A DNA stretch of 64,000 nt from Lujinxingia vulgaris (GTDB lineage: Bacteria > Myxococcota_A > Bradymonadia > Bradymonadales > Bradymonadaceae), in assembly GCF_007997015.1 (NCBI RefSeq), contig NZ_VOSM01000010.1:62001-126000 (forward strand). The letters run 5' to 3'. Of this stretch, positions 52,887-64,000 are shown in pieces (within the stretch, counting starts at the first letter, position 1; every line of letters begins with the position of its first letter). Both the position numbers and the translations under genes were made by a program. Under the pieces are notes generated by a model. The model made no database searches. It was not told the origin of the DNA and worked only from the letters and a program-made list of their open reading frames with translations.

Positions 52887-53281
52887 GCGTTGGGGCGCGT
52901 TTCCTATCGGATGCCAGCCGCAGGGCCCCGACCCCTCCAGCCACCCCATCCAGATGCCCCCTGCGCCCCCGCGTTTTTCGGAAAAGGGGGATCCCGATGC
53001 CCCCTTGAGACCCCCGGGGGGGCTCAAGCCGGCGTTTTATGCCGGCCGCAGGGCCCCGACCCCTGCGGCCCCCCCATGCAGATGCCCCCAAAAAAGCCAC
53101 CGCCGCCGCGCAGGGGGGATGTGAATGGGGGGTGGGGTGGCCTCAGGGGCCTCAAGACGCCATAAAGGCGCAAATTTTGCGCCAGCCGCGCGCCGCGCCC
53201 CCCATGCCGATCCCCCCCTCGGTGGCCGGGGAGGGCGCGGGGGGGCATGGCGATGGGGGGGAGGGGGGGTATGGGGGGCGA
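52887..53281. repeat. Very GC-rich gap with diverged direct repeats and a palindrome
   Basis: ATGCC(A/G)GCCGCAGGGCCC, followed by CGACCCCT and a CAGATGCCCC block, occurs at 52911 and again at 53039, 128 bases apart. Bases 53167-53183 form the near-perfect palindrome GGCGCAAA-T-TTTGCGCC. Further C- and G-runs fill the rest, up to the hsdR stop. No gene seen. Confidence 0.7.
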
Positions 53282-56200
53282 TCAGGCGCTGAGCAGCTGC
53301 GCGCTCTCCAAAAATTTCGGGTCTTTGAGCAAACGCAAGACCATGCGCGTGAACGCGCGCTGAGATTTCTCCGTATTGAGCACCTCAAGAGACAGCTTTT
53401 CGTGGTCCTTCATGGCGTCCAACACATTGTCTTTGACGCTTTTGGGGAAATCAGAGCTGCCGATAAGCTTCTCGTCGGAGTTGTTCTGCACCTGGGCCAT
53501 CAGGTTTTCATCGCGGCTCATGCGCGCGGCGATGCCGGTGAGGTATTGCAATTTATCCTCCTCGTTGACCTCGGCGCCGAAGAGCTCGTTGAGCGCCTCG
53601 ATGATCTCGGAGATCCGTTTCTTCTTGGGGTCGCGCGCCTTGCCCGTGCCCACGTCGGAGCCCGGCTTGAGCGGCGACTCACCATCGTGATCCGCCAGCC
53701 GTAGCTGCTGCTCGGCCCGTTTATTGAGGCGGTAATGCGTCAGGCGTAGCTCGCCGATATCGACCTCCTCAAAGAGGCGGTCGATGCGCAAAAGCGGGTG
53801 CAGGTGGCGAGCAAAAACGCTCAATTGCTCCAGCTCGGGGTCCTCGTAGGGGATGATCTGCGACATGAATTCGTAGAGGCGCACAAAGCTCTGCAGGTTT
53901 TTCCGGAAGAGCTCCAGCCCGTCGAGCTCCTCGCCGGCGACTTTCAGGTCGTGCTCGGCCTGGTTGATGGCCACGCTGTCGCCGGCGGCCTGCGCGTCGC
54001 GGCGCCGTGCCTTCGCCTGCTCCCGGGCGTCCCGGGCGGCGCTGTAGCGCTCGGCGAAGCGCGAGTGGGCGGGCTTGCAATAGTAGGCCAGCGTGGCGTT
54101 GGGAGTTTTGGGGTCAAAGAACGCCCGGGCGAAGGCCTCGACCTCCTGCCACTGGTAGATGCCCTCGTCGTTGAGCAGGTTTTGCAGATCAAAGACCTTC
54201 TGCGGGTCGGTCACGTCGCTGAGCTCGGCCTTCTTATAATAGGGCAAAAACGCGGCCAGGATGTCGGCCGCCTCGTTATAAAAGTCCAGGATGAAGGTCT
54301 GCTTGTCGTCGCTAAAGGTGCGGTTGAGGCGCGAGAGGGTCTGCACGCAGTCGACGCCCTGAAGCTTTTTGTCGACGTACATGGCGCAGAGCTTGGGCTG
54401 GTCGAAGCCGGTCTGAAACTTATTGGCCGCGATCATTACGTTGAAATCCTGGGTGTCGAAGGCCCTGGCCAGATCGCGCCCGTTCAGCCCGGGGTTGAGC
54501 AGGCTGCTGGTCTCGGTGACCTCCTCGGGGATGACCGCGTCGGGGGCAACGCTGCCCGAGAACGCCACCATGGGGTGCACATCGTCGTAGCCCATATCCT
54601 GGACGTATTTGCGCATGGCGAGTTGGTAGCGCACGGCCTCCTGGCGGCTGCTGGTGACGACCATCGCCTTGGCCTGGCCGCCGAGCAGGTGGCGCACGTG
54701 GGCGCGGAAATGCTCGACGATGACCTCGACCTTTTGCCCGATATTATGCGGGTGCAGGCGCACCCATTTGGCCAATTTGAGCCGCGCCTTTTTGGAGTCG
54801 ACCTCGTCGTCCTGCTCGCCATTGGGGTGCGCGATCCGCCAGGCCGTGCTGTAGGTGGTGTAGTTGAGCAGCACGTCGAGAATAAAGCCCTCCTCGATGG
54901 CCTGGCGCATCGAGTAGAGGTGGAAGGGCTCGGGCGTATTGCCCGGCCCGGGCGGCAGCGTCGGGTCGGGGGCATGGCCGAAGAGCTCGAGGGTCTTGGG
55001 CTTGGGCGTGGCGGTAAAGGCGTAATAGCTGATGTGCTCGTTGGGCCCGCGCGCCTTTGCCGCGGCGGTGATCAGGTCCTCGGCGCTGAGCTCCTCGGCG
55101 TCGGCGCCCTCGCTGCCCAGCAACTGCTTGAGCTTGCCCGCCGAGAGGCCCGTCTGGGAGGAATGCGCCTCGTCGGCGATCACCGCGTAGCGGCCGCCGG
55201 CGAGCTGGGGGTACTTGTCCAGCGCGTCGTAGAGCGCGGGGAAGGTCTGGATGGTGACAATAATGATGCGCTTCTGCTCGAGCAGGGCACGGGCGAGCTG
55301 CTCGGATTTACTCTTGCTGCTGATCTCGCGGTTGATCGGCTGGATTACCCCGGCGGCGTGCTCGAATTGGTCGATGGTCTTTTGCAGTTGGTCGTCGAGC
55401 ACCGTGCGGTCGGTGATGACGATCACCGAGTCAAAGAGGCGTTTTTCGCCGCTAGCATCGTAGAGGGACGCGAGCTGGTGGGCGGTCCAGGCGATGGAGT
55501 TCGACTTGCCCGAGCCGGCGCTATGCTGGATCAGATAGCGCCCGCCAACGCCATTCTGGTGGGTGGTCTCGACCAGCCGATTGACCACCTCCCATTGGTG
55601 GTAGCGCGGGAAGATCATCGTCTCTTTGACGGTGCGCGTGCCGTCGAAATGCTCCTCGGTCTTTTGCTCCAGGTGCAGAAAACGGGCCAGAATCTTAAGC
55701 CAGGCGTCGGGCTGAAAGAGGCGCTCCCACAGGTAGGCGGTGGCATATTGGGTGTCGTCGGCCGGGCGCGGGTTGCCCGCCCCGTCGTCCTCGCTGCCCT
55801 GATTAAAAGGCAAAAAGAAGGTGTCCTTGCCCTCCAGGCGGGTGGTCATGGCCACCTCGCTTTGACTCACCGCAAAATGCACCAGCGCGCCGCGCTTGAA
55901 GGTCAAAAGCGGCTCGTCCTTGCGGGTCAGCGGGTCTTTAGGCGGGCGGTCCTGTTTGTACTGGCGCTTGGCGTTCTCGATCGATTGTTTGAACTCGCTC
56001 TTGAGCTCGAGCGTGGCGGTGGGGATGCCATTAACGAAGAGCACCAGATCGAGGCGGGGGTTGTACGCGTTGGCGCCGGTGCGCGCGTGCGGCGAGTAGG
56101 CGACCTCGGGCACCACGCGCAGGCGGTTGCACGCGTAGCGCCGCTGGCTCTCCGGGTTCATGGCGTGGTCGGGCTTAAAGCTGCAAGTCTCGACCCGCAC

Positions 56201-56479
56201 CCCGGGCACCTTAAACCCCTGGCGCAGCACCTTGAGTGTCCCCTGTTGCGCCAGCTCCCGCACCAATTTTTGGACCAACACCGCCTCGGGCCCATTGGGA
56301 TTCATCTTGGCGAATTTCTCCCAACGCTTGGGCCACGCCTCTTTGAAATAGGTGAGGAAATCCTCGGTATAGAGCGCCGCCTCGCGGTCGTAGCCCTTAG
56401 GCGGGCCGGTCAGCCAACCCCGGGCGCACATGGCGTCGATGATATCCTGCTGGAAGGGGGCTTCTGTGCTTTTCGCCAT
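53282..56479 (-). CDS. hsdR: Type I restriction enzyme R subunit
   Basis: A 1065-residue motor and nuclease subunit of a type I restriction complex. Nuclease motif: Asp144 in NPRLDLVLF, then Glu158 and Lys160 in LELKSEF. Helicase motifs: Walker A HSAGSGKS, DEAH in IADEAHSSQ, TAT in YAFTATPK, and QTLSRLNRTF for motif VI. The C-terminal 250 residues are helical and charged, as usual for the subunit that contacts M and S. Start ATG 56479 chosen; GTG at 56521 is possible. All motifs look intact. It lies 53 bases after hsdS in the order M-S-R on one strand. Confidence 0.95.
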   Translation of the reverse strand: MAKSTEAPFQQDIIDAMCARGWLTGPPKGYDREAALYTEDFLTYFKEAWPKRWEKFAKMNPNGPEAVLVQKLVRELAQQGTLKVLRQGFKVPGVRVETCSFKPDHAMNPESQRRYACNRLRVVPEVAYSPHARTGANAYNPRLDLVLFVNGIPTATLELKSEFKQSIENAKRQYKQDRPPKDPLTRKDEPLLTFKRGALVHFAVSQSEVAMTTRLEGKDTFFLPFNQGSEDDGAGNPRPADDTQYATAYLWERLFQPDAWLKILARFLHLEQKTEEHFDGTRTVKETMIFPRYHQWEVVNRLVETTHQNGVGGRYLIQHSAGSGKSNSIAWTAHQLASLYDASGEKRLFDSVIVITDRTVLDDQLQKTIDQFEHAAGVIQPINREISSKSKSEQLARALLEQKRIIIVTIQTFPALYDALDKYPQLAGGRYAVIADEAHSSQTGLSAGKLKQLLGSEGADAEELSAEDLITAAAKARGPNEHISYYAFTATPKPKTLELFGHAPDPTLPPGPGNTPEPFHLYSMRQAIEEGFILDVLLNYTTYSTAWRIAHPNGEQDDEVDSKKARLKLAKWVRLHPHNIGQKVEVIVEHFRAHVRHLLGGQAKAMVVTSSRQEAVRYQLAMRKYVQDMGYDDVHPMVAFSGSVAPDAVIPEEVTETSSLLNPGLNGRDLARAFDTQDFNVMIAANKFQTGFDQPKLCAMYVDKKLQGVDCVQTLSRLNRTFSDDKQTFILDFYNEAADILAAFLPYYKKAELSDVTDPQKVFDLQNLLNDEGIYQWQEVEAFARAFFDPKTPNATLAYYCKPAHSRFAERYSAARDAREQAKARRRDAQAAGDSVAINQAEHDLKVAGEELDGLELFRKNLQSFVRLYEFMSQIIPYEDPELEQLSVFARHLHPLLRIDRLFEEVDIGELRLTHYRLNKRAEQQLRLADHDGESPLKPGSDVGTGKARDPKKKRISEIIEALNELFGAEVNEEDKLQYLTGIAARMSRDENLMAQVQNNSDEKLIGSSDFPKSVKDNVLDAMKDHEKLSLEVLNTEKSQRAFTRMVLRLLKDPKFLESAQLLSA

Positions 56480-56532
56480 GGGTACGACCTTGGGTGGGGA
56501 CTTCGAAGGGGCTTCGTGCACGAGAAAAGAGT

Positions 56533-57881
56533 TTATACGGCCTCGGCCTCTTCCACGTCATGCGTTTTGGAAGGGGTGGGCGGTTGCCAGTCGCGCACGT
56601 CGATCTTGCCGGTGACGGCGGCGGAGATGAGGGCGGAGCGGCGTTCTTGGAGGAGTAAAGTTACTTGCTCTGCTTCATTAATTAACGTGTCACTTTTAGC
56701 AGTCTCTTTCTGAAGATGCGAAACGATAGCATCCTGTTCTTTCAATGGGGGAACAAGACATTCAATCATTCCTAACTTGCTTGCTTTAATGCCTAAAGCT
56801 GTTGATCCGGTTGCCAAAGTTTCCAATCTAGCCTGGCAGGCTGTGCTCATAAACCAGAACATCAAATAGTGATTATTCATTACATCCGGCTTGCCTCTGA
56901 ATTTGACAATTCGCTGAGCCAAAGCAATGTCTGTTCGATCAATTAATGCAACCTGTCCGAGCGGTGCTTCCATTGTAAATAATAAATCTCCTATCTCAGG
57001 ACGCCCTCTAGCCAACAGCGATTCAGCGGACTCAGGCTCAACGTATTCTTTCGATACCTCGTAGTCGATTTGTCCATTACGAATATTCCTAGCAGTAACT
57101 AAGAAAATACCATCATCAACTTTTGTTGGTGTTCTTCCTCGGTAATCCACTACTGGGCCGATAAAGTGCGTTACACCACCAACCGTCCAATGCGCCGGCA
57201 CCTCCCCCAGCCACTCCACCCCGGAATCCTTCATCGGCACCGTCGGGTCGAGGCCTTTGGTGACGGCGTGGGAGATCACGGCCTGGCGCTTTTCCTGGAG
57301 CAATTCGATCAGGCGCTGCTGTTCTTCGATCAGCGCGTCGATGCGGGTGGTTTCGTGGTCGAGAAAGCGGGCGATTGTCTCAGCCTCATTTTGAGAAGGA
57401 ATTGTAATCGCAATATTTCCAAGCCGTTCTGAATTTAGAATTCTAAGTACATTGCCGGTTGCGTTAATATTAAAAGCTGGTTTTAAAGTGTGCATTAAGT
57501 AAAAGAAGAATCTTTCATTTCTCTTTGGCACAACTGCTGTAATTTGCTGGTTGGTAGTTACATTAGACTCGACAAAGCCAAGCTTGCCGATGGAGCCAAT
57601 GCAGCAAATTAGAGTTGATTTGCTTTTAACTGTTCGGCAAAACCTCCATCCCTTATCTGTTAAAAATCGCGAGGCCAAAACGGCATCGCCAGAATTATCA
57701 AGATCTTCAGGACGAATCCATGGCCATCCTTCTTTTGTATAATTACTCAAATCACTACTGGGTGGAGTGATTCCAGTGATGAGTTCAGCAAAAAGTTTGA
57801 TATTTGCAATATCCCACCCTTTCGGAACCTCCCCCAACCACTCCACCCCAGAATCTTTATACGCTGGATATTTAGGATAAC

Positions 57882-57885
<4 letters not shown>
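56533..57885 (-). CDS. hsdS: Type I restriction-modification specificity subunit
   Basis: A 450-residue subunit that sets the recognition sequence for methylation and cleavage. It has the two half-repeats expected: [15 protein letters not shown] near 10 and [15 protein letters not shown] near 218, each followed by a target-recognition domain and a helical spacer ([20 protein letters not shown]; then a second [20 protein letters not shown]). Both target-recognition domains are encoded by AT-rich DNA (roughly 56650-57180 and 57400-57860), against the very GC-rich surroundings. This suggests domain exchange from other genomes. Its ATG overlaps the hsdM stop (ATGA). Target sequence cannot be read. 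Confidence 0.95.
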
Positions 57886-59876
<1,991 letters not shown>

Positions 59877-60048
59877 GCGGGTACTCCTGCTATGAACCAC
59901 CTCGCCAGTTTGACCGAGCGAGGGATGTGGACTGCATCAAGCAAAGCGGCGCCTCAAGCCGGTAAAAACGGGCGAAGCGGCCCTTGCATGGGGGGGATGA
60001 TAGGTAAGACGAAGGCTGTGGAAGGGTCAAGGCGAAGCCGCCACCCCG

Positions 60049-61389
60049 TCAACGCGCCGCGCCCTGCTCCGGCAGCACCCAGTCAAAGTGCACCAGCCCC
60101 CGGGGCTCTTTCGCCAGATCCACCTCCGGGTCGATAAAGCGGCTGGAGGGCCGCCCGTTGAGCGAGAGGTGGGCGTCGGCAAAGACCTGCGGGTGCTCCA
60201 CCCCGCGGCTGCGAAAATCCGCCGCGATGTGGTGGGCGAGCTGCAGGATCATGTCGGGGCTGCCGGTGGCGAGCTGGAGCTGGCGGTCGTTGAGGAAGGT
60301 GCGGGGGTAGACCACCCAGCGGCGCTCGCTGTTGGCATCGCGCACCTCGAATTTCAAAAAGCCGCTCTTCTCGATGAGCATCACCCGCCAGGAGAAGCGC
60401 CAGCCCTCCTGGTTCCAGAGCACGTTGCCCGGGTAGAGCAGGTGGCGCATGGGCAGAGCGAGCTGCACCGCTACATAAAGGGCCAGCGCCGCCGTGCCCA
60501 TCTGGCGAAGCAGGGGGGAGCGGGGCGGCAGATGCTCGGGGAGCTCGGGGGCCTGGTAGGGCACTTTTTTGAACCTAGCCCAGAGCCTGCGCGGCCAGTC
60601 CGGATCAAAGAAGATCGGCGTGAGCGCGATCATGATCAGCGGAAAGAGGCCGATGTTAAACAAAAGCCCCGTGGCCACATGGAAGACCACCACGGTCAGG
60701 TAGGCCCACAGCCGGGTGGGGCGCCAGAGGAGAAAGAAGACGATCGTCAGGTCGAAGAGGCACCCGGCGATGCTCATCGCCTGGCCGAGCCAGGGCAGAT
60801 CGAAGAGGTGGCCCACCAGCGGAAAATCGGTGCGGGCGGCCAGCCAGATCGTCATCGGCTCGCCATGGAAGAGCCAGTCTTTTTCGAGCTTGGCGACGCC
60901 GGCGAAGAAGTACACGCAGCCCAACTGAAAGCGAAAGATCCAGGCGGGCCAGGCGGGCATCCAGTCTCGGCGCAGCTCCGGTTTGCGCAGGGCGTCGAGC
61001 GAGTAGGCCCGATGCAGGGGCATGAAGATCATCAGCAGGGCGACCAGGCTGACGAAATAATAATGGTTTAAATACGCGGTCTTATCGATCAGCTCCACAT
61101 ACGTGAACATCCCAAAGACCAGCGCGATACTCGCCCTGTAAAAAAGCCCGGCCGCGACACACAGACCCAGAAGCCCCATCAGGGCGTAATGGACGTGCAT
61201 GCCGATGCCGGGCCAGGGTTTCACCCAGTCAAACCCCCAGTAGGTAAAATGGTACTCGGGGGTGACATAAAGCTCGGTGACCCAGCCGTAACCCAGGTAG
61301 CGGGCCGCGCCGACGAAGATGGCGATGCCAAAGGCGGCGCGGAAAAACGCCAGCGCCGAGGCCGGGACCGGAGCAAAGAGGGCGCGCAT
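60049..61389 (-). CDS. HTTM (vitamin K-dependent carboxylase-like) membrane protein
   Basis: A 446-residue membrane protein with about eight hydrophobic segments. VELIDKTAYLNHYYFVSLVA followed by MPLHRAYSLD is the typical block of the horizontally transferred transmembrane (HTTM) domain related to the vitamin K-dependent gamma-carboxylase. A C-terminal soluble part of about 130 residues follows. The ATG directly follows the stop of the imelysin gene (TAAATG), so they are coupled. HTTM genes next to imelysin and a TonB receptor are a known neighbourhood linked to iron uptake; the reaction of bacterial HTTM proteins is not established. Confidence 0.85.
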   Translation of the reverse strand: MRALFAPVPASALAFFRAAFGIAIFVGAARYLGYGWVTELYVTPEYHFTYWGFDWVKPWPGIGMHVHYALMGLLGLCVAAGLFYRASIALVFGMFTYVELIDKTAYLNHYYFVSLVALLMIFMPLHRAYSLDALRKPELRRDWMPAWPAWIFRFQLGCVYFFAGVAKLEKDWLFHGEPMTIWLAARTDFPLVGHLFDLPWLGQAMSIAGCLFDLTIVFFLLWRPTRLWAYLTVVVFHVATGLLFNIGLFPLIMIALTPIFFDPDWPRRLWARFKKVPYQAPELPEHLPPRSPLLRQMGTAALALYVAVQLALPMRHLLYPGNVLWNQEGWRFSWRVMLIEKSGFLKFEVRDANSERRWVVYPRTFLNDRQLQLATGSPDMILQLAHHIAADFRSRGVEHPQVFADAHLSLNGRPSSRFIDPEVDLAKEPRGLVHFDWVLPEQGAAR

Positions 61390-62532
61390 TTAGTCGTTAT
61401 CACCTTCCACGGTCGTGGGGTTGATGCCCAGGAGCGTGGAGACCTCGCCACTGATGACCTGGTTGAGCTGGTCGACGGCGTCGATGGCCGCCTGCACGGC
61501 GTCGGCGTCGTTGACGACCGTCTCGGCCAGGGGCTCATCGAGGGCTTCCAGCGCGCTGCGGGCCGCCGCGATGCGGTCGCGCACGGTCTGGTCGACGTTG
61601 CCGGCGGCCTGGCGGAACTGCACGTAGTCGCTCAGGCCCATCGCCTCGTCGGTGCCCAGGTAGAGGCGCTCCACGCCCTCAAAGGCCCAGAGCGCGTGGT
61701 CGACAGACGTGTTGGAGTAGGGGGCCTCAACATCTTCGGGTTTCGGCGCGCCTTCGTTGCCCATCAGGGGCACACCGAGCTTCATCTCGGAGATCTGCAC
61801 CAGCGCGAAGAGCATCGTGCCGGTGATGGACGTGAACGCGTCCTGCTCGGAGGGGAAGGCGTCGGAGGAGCCCGCCTCCACAAACTGCGTCAGGTAGCCA
61901 TCGCCCTCGGGCGACCAGCGGTTGTGGTACTCGGCGACGATACCTGCGGCGTGGTCGGTGACCGCCAGCAGGTACTCGCAGCGCTTCTCGGGCAGGTGCT
62001 CGGCGTCGGTGTAGGCGGCCAGGGTGTCGGCGGCGCCTTCGGGCGCGCCGAAGAGCAGGTAGCCCGCGGCGGGGTAGCCAAAGACACGGTCGCGGTAGTC
62101 CAGCCCCGTGATGTAGGCCTCGTCGATGGTCGCCTCGGTGTCGAGCGCGGCCTCGATGTTTTCGCCGCGACCGGGCCATTTATCGACGTTCATCGACATC
62201 TGCACGCGGGGCACGCGCGCCGGGCCAAAGGAGAAGGACTCGGAGCGCTTCAGCGGTGCTTTGACGGCCAGCCAGGCGTCGCGGGCGGCTTCCAGCGTGG
62301 TGGCGTCGGGCGCGTCGCAGAAGGCCTGCGCCGCCGTATCAAGCGCCTGCGAGGCGGCGTAGAGCGCGTCGACCGTGGGCATGATCACGCCCGTGCCCAT
62401 GCCTTCGATGACCGCGCCGCGGTCGAACTCGGCTTCATCCTCGCCACAGCCCACAACGAGGGCCATGCCCGCCAGGGCTGCGGCGGAAAAAGCGGTGATG
62501 TTGCGAAGCGTCGTGCGATTCAGTGCGTCCAT
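61390..62532 (-). CDS. Imelysin family (IrpA-like) lipoprotein
   Basis: A 380-residue lipoprotein, signal ending VVGC. The all-helical imelysin fold is suggested by DAWLAVKAPLKRSESFSFGP, then GYPAAGYLLFG and VDHALWAFEGVERLYLG. In the family the segment before YLLFG normally carries a His/Glu (GxHxxE or LPALEYLLFG); here PAAGYLLFG lacks both, as in the more distant IrpA-like branch. Thought to act in periplasmic iron handling. It overlaps the TonB receptor gene by 13 bases and is coupled to the HTTM gene downstream. Confidence 0.85.
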   Translation of the reverse strand: MDALNRTTLRNITAFSAAALAGMALVVGCGEDEAEFDRGAVIEGMGTGVIMPTVDALYAASQALDTAAQAFCDAPDATTLEAARDAWLAVKAPLKRSESFSFGPARVPRVQMSMNVDKWPGRGENIEAALDTEATIDEAYITGLDYRDRVFGYPAAGYLLFGAPEGAADTLAAYTDAEHLPEKRCEYLLAVTDHAAGIVAEYHNRWSPEGDGYLTQFVEAGSSDAFPSEQDAFTSITGTMLFALVQISEMKLGVPLMGNEGAPKPEDVEAPYSNTSVDHALWAFEGVERLYLGTDEAMGLSDYVQFRQAAGNVDQTVRDRIAAARSALEALDEPLAETVVNDADAVQAAIDAVDQLNQVISGEVSTLLGINPTTVEGDND

Positions 62533-64000
62533 CGAAGTCCTCCAAAGATGTGTCGAGGCAAGCCGGGCTGAATGCCCCGTGGCGAGCGCGAAGCGATGTA
62601 GGTTTGGTCCAGCAGGTTCTTGGCGACGGCGTAGACCGTCAGGTTCAAAGGCTCAAAGGTGTAGGAGACCTGAGCGCCCAGGATAAAGCGCGGGTCGATC
62701 ACGCCGCGAAGCCCGTCGGTGGAGGGCTCCTCGGATTCGACCTTGTCGGTGTACTGCGCGCCGACGTAGTTGGCGTCGGCCTGCACGGTGAGGCCCGAGG
62801 GATGCACCAGGCCCACGCGGGCGGCCACCTGATGCTCGGGAGCGTAGGGGAGCGTCTGGCCTAAAAGGGCGCCGCTCCAGCCCTCACCGAACTCGCTGTG
62901 CACGTAGGTGTAGTTGGCCATCACCGGGATGCCAAAGCTCAGGCCCAGCGCGCGGCCCGCATCCAGGCTCACGCTGGCCTCGGCCCCCACATGCGTCGAC
63001 TCGCCGCCGTTGACCACGCCCTCGGCCACCGCGCCGCCGGCCTCGTTGGGGGCGACGACCTGGTTCTGGAAGTCGAGGAGGAACGCGGCCAGCTCGGCCG
63101 ACAACCAGGTGTTGGCACGCAGACGCGCGCCCAGCTCGTAGTTCCAGGAGGACTCGGCCTCCAGCGTGATGGAGTCGCCGTCGGTGGTCACCGCGTCTTT
63201 GGTGCGGGGCGGGGCCCAGCCGCGGTGCGCGCCGGCAAAGAGGATCAGCGGGCGCGCCACTTCAAAGGAGAGGCCCACGCCGGGGAGCAGCGCCATGATG
63301 TGGTTGGGGTTCTCCGGCGCCGGGTTGAGATCGGTGGGCGCGGTGCCGCCACCTTCTTGCTCCACCGGGCGGCGGTAGAAGATCTGGTTCGTCCACAGGC
63401 TCTCCAGGCGCGCGCCCGGGGAGACGATGAGGCGCTCGTCCAGCAGCATGAAGCGGTTGAGGGCGTAGGCGGCCAGCGCGTAACCCAGGCGCTCCTGATC
63501 GGTGGAGATCACGCCCGAGGAGGAGGCGGCGTGCTCGCCATTGATGCGCTCCTCATCGGTCTGCTCGTAGTGGAAACGCACGCCCGTCTGCAGCTCGCTG
63601 GTCAGCGCGCCGGCGCTCCAGGCCAGGGTGAGGCGAGGCTCGACGCCGGCCACGTTAAACTCGCGGTTGCGGTTGCCGGAGGAGTCGCGAAAGAAAATCG
63701 TCGAGCCGTCTTCGGGCGCGTTGGCGCTGCCGGTGATGTCGCGGCCCTGACCGTCGATGATGCGCTCGTAGTCGAAGCCGCGGTCGGTGCGGTCGAAGTC
63801 CTGGCGGCGCCAGTTGCGCGCGATGTTATGGGCGTAAAAACGCGTCTCCAGGATGGCGCTGTCGCCCAGAAACGCCGCGTGGGTGAGCGCGGCGGCGTAG
63901 CGGCGCAGCGTGAACTCGTCGTTCTCGGCGAAGTTAAAATCGGGGTTGGTTTCGTACTGCGGCGTCGTCAGCCCCAGGTAGGTCGAGGCGGAGGTCTCGT
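62520..64000 (-). CDS. TonB-dependent (FecA-like) receptor, C-terminal part
   Basis: Partial: the frame stays open to the window edge, so about 490 C-terminal residues are visible and the plug and signal are missing. Regular outer-membrane beta-strands alternate with loops; STYLGLTTPQYETNPDFN at the visible start resembles FecA-type receptors, and the C-terminus (RSPRGIQPGLPRHIFGGLRW) is the usual last strand. Likely imports a ferric chelate. First visible gene of the receptor-imelysin-HTTM operon. Confidence 0.9.
   Translation of the reverse strand, partial: ETSASTYLGLTTPQYETNPDFNFAENDEFTLRRYAAALTHAAFLGDSAILETRFYAHNIARNWRRQDFDRTDRGFDYERIIDGQGRDITGSANAPEDGSTIFFRDSSGNRNREFNVAGVEPRLTLAWSAGALTSELQTGVRFHYEQTDEERINGEHAASSSGVISTDQERLGYALAAYALNRFMLLDERLIVSPGARLESLWTNQIFYRRPVEQEGGGTAPTDLNPAPENPNHIMALLPGVGLSFEVARPLILFAGAHRGWAPPRTKDAVTTDGDSITLEAESSWNYELGARLRANTWLSAELAAFLLDFQNQVVAPNEAGGAVAEGVVNGGESTHVGAEASVSLDAGRALGLSFGIPVMANYTYVHSEFGEGWSGALLGQTLPYAPEHQVAARVGLVHPSGLTVQADANYVGAQYTDKVESEEPSTDGLRGVIDPRFILGAQVSYTFEPLNLTVYAVAKNLLDQTYIASRSPRGIQPGLPRHIFGGLRWTH

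Overview
The window is high-GC bacterial DNA dense with secreted lipoproteins. They carry Asp/Gly/Pro/Thr-rich linkers, Cys-rich modules, FG-GAP, RCC1, Ig-like and WD40 repeats, and there is also a very large Ser/Thr kinase-ATPase-histidine kinase fusion. This style is typical of the Myxococcota/deltaproteobacterial world, and the 'TPDAD'-type linkers behind lipoprotein signals most resemble Bradymonadales. That placement is inference from protein style; no rRNA, tRNA or CRISPR array was recognised in the window.

Region by region: 1-700 holds two kinds of tandem repeat. 703-4502 (minus) encodes a lipase-like lipoprotein and a large unknown lipoprotein with overlapping ends. 4578-4965 is an 86-bp tandem repeat. 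5080-14019 mixes small lipoproteins, a GDPD remnant, DUF4385, a LuxR-type protein, DUF2231 and DUF3089 genes, separated by several dispersed repeat families. 14146-19707 is the 1853-residue hybrid kinase. 20281-25016 has a lipoprotein, a 1-Cys peroxiredoxin, a pair of DUF2382 stress proteins and two more repeat arrays. 25137-30609 has a leucine-repeat-like lipoprotein, a MACPF-like lipoprotein and an Ig/RCC1 lipoprotein. 30721-37142 is a compact locus of WGR, SUKH-like, HEAT and WD40 proteins, bracketed by two copies of the same 58-bp terminator module. 37234-49143 is a minus-strand series of surface lipoproteins interrupted by a dead IS4/Tn5-like element. 49430-52826 has a double-HTH LuxR regulator, a DUF808 membrane protein and an unknown protein. 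53282-59876 is a complete type I restriction-modification operon (hsdM-hsdS-hsdR). 60049-64000 is an iron-uptake operon (FecA-like TonB receptor, imelysin, HTTM protein), cut by the window edge.

The points most worth a second look are: the WGR/SUKH/HEAT/WD40 locus; a dispersed GACCC/GGGTC palindrome preceded by GCATAAA that recurs in at least eight intergenic gaps; a transposase frame kept intact over 480 codons apart from three nonsense codons; a lipoprotein whose natural start is out of frame by one base in a C6 tract; a MACPF-like lipoprotein; paralogous lipoproteins with nearly identical leader DNA but diverged bodies; and a 21-bp motif shared upstream of two lipoprotein genes.

Start codons were moved from the longest frame wherever a Shine-Dalgarno sequence, signal peptide or family N-terminus argued for it; each case is stated in its entry.
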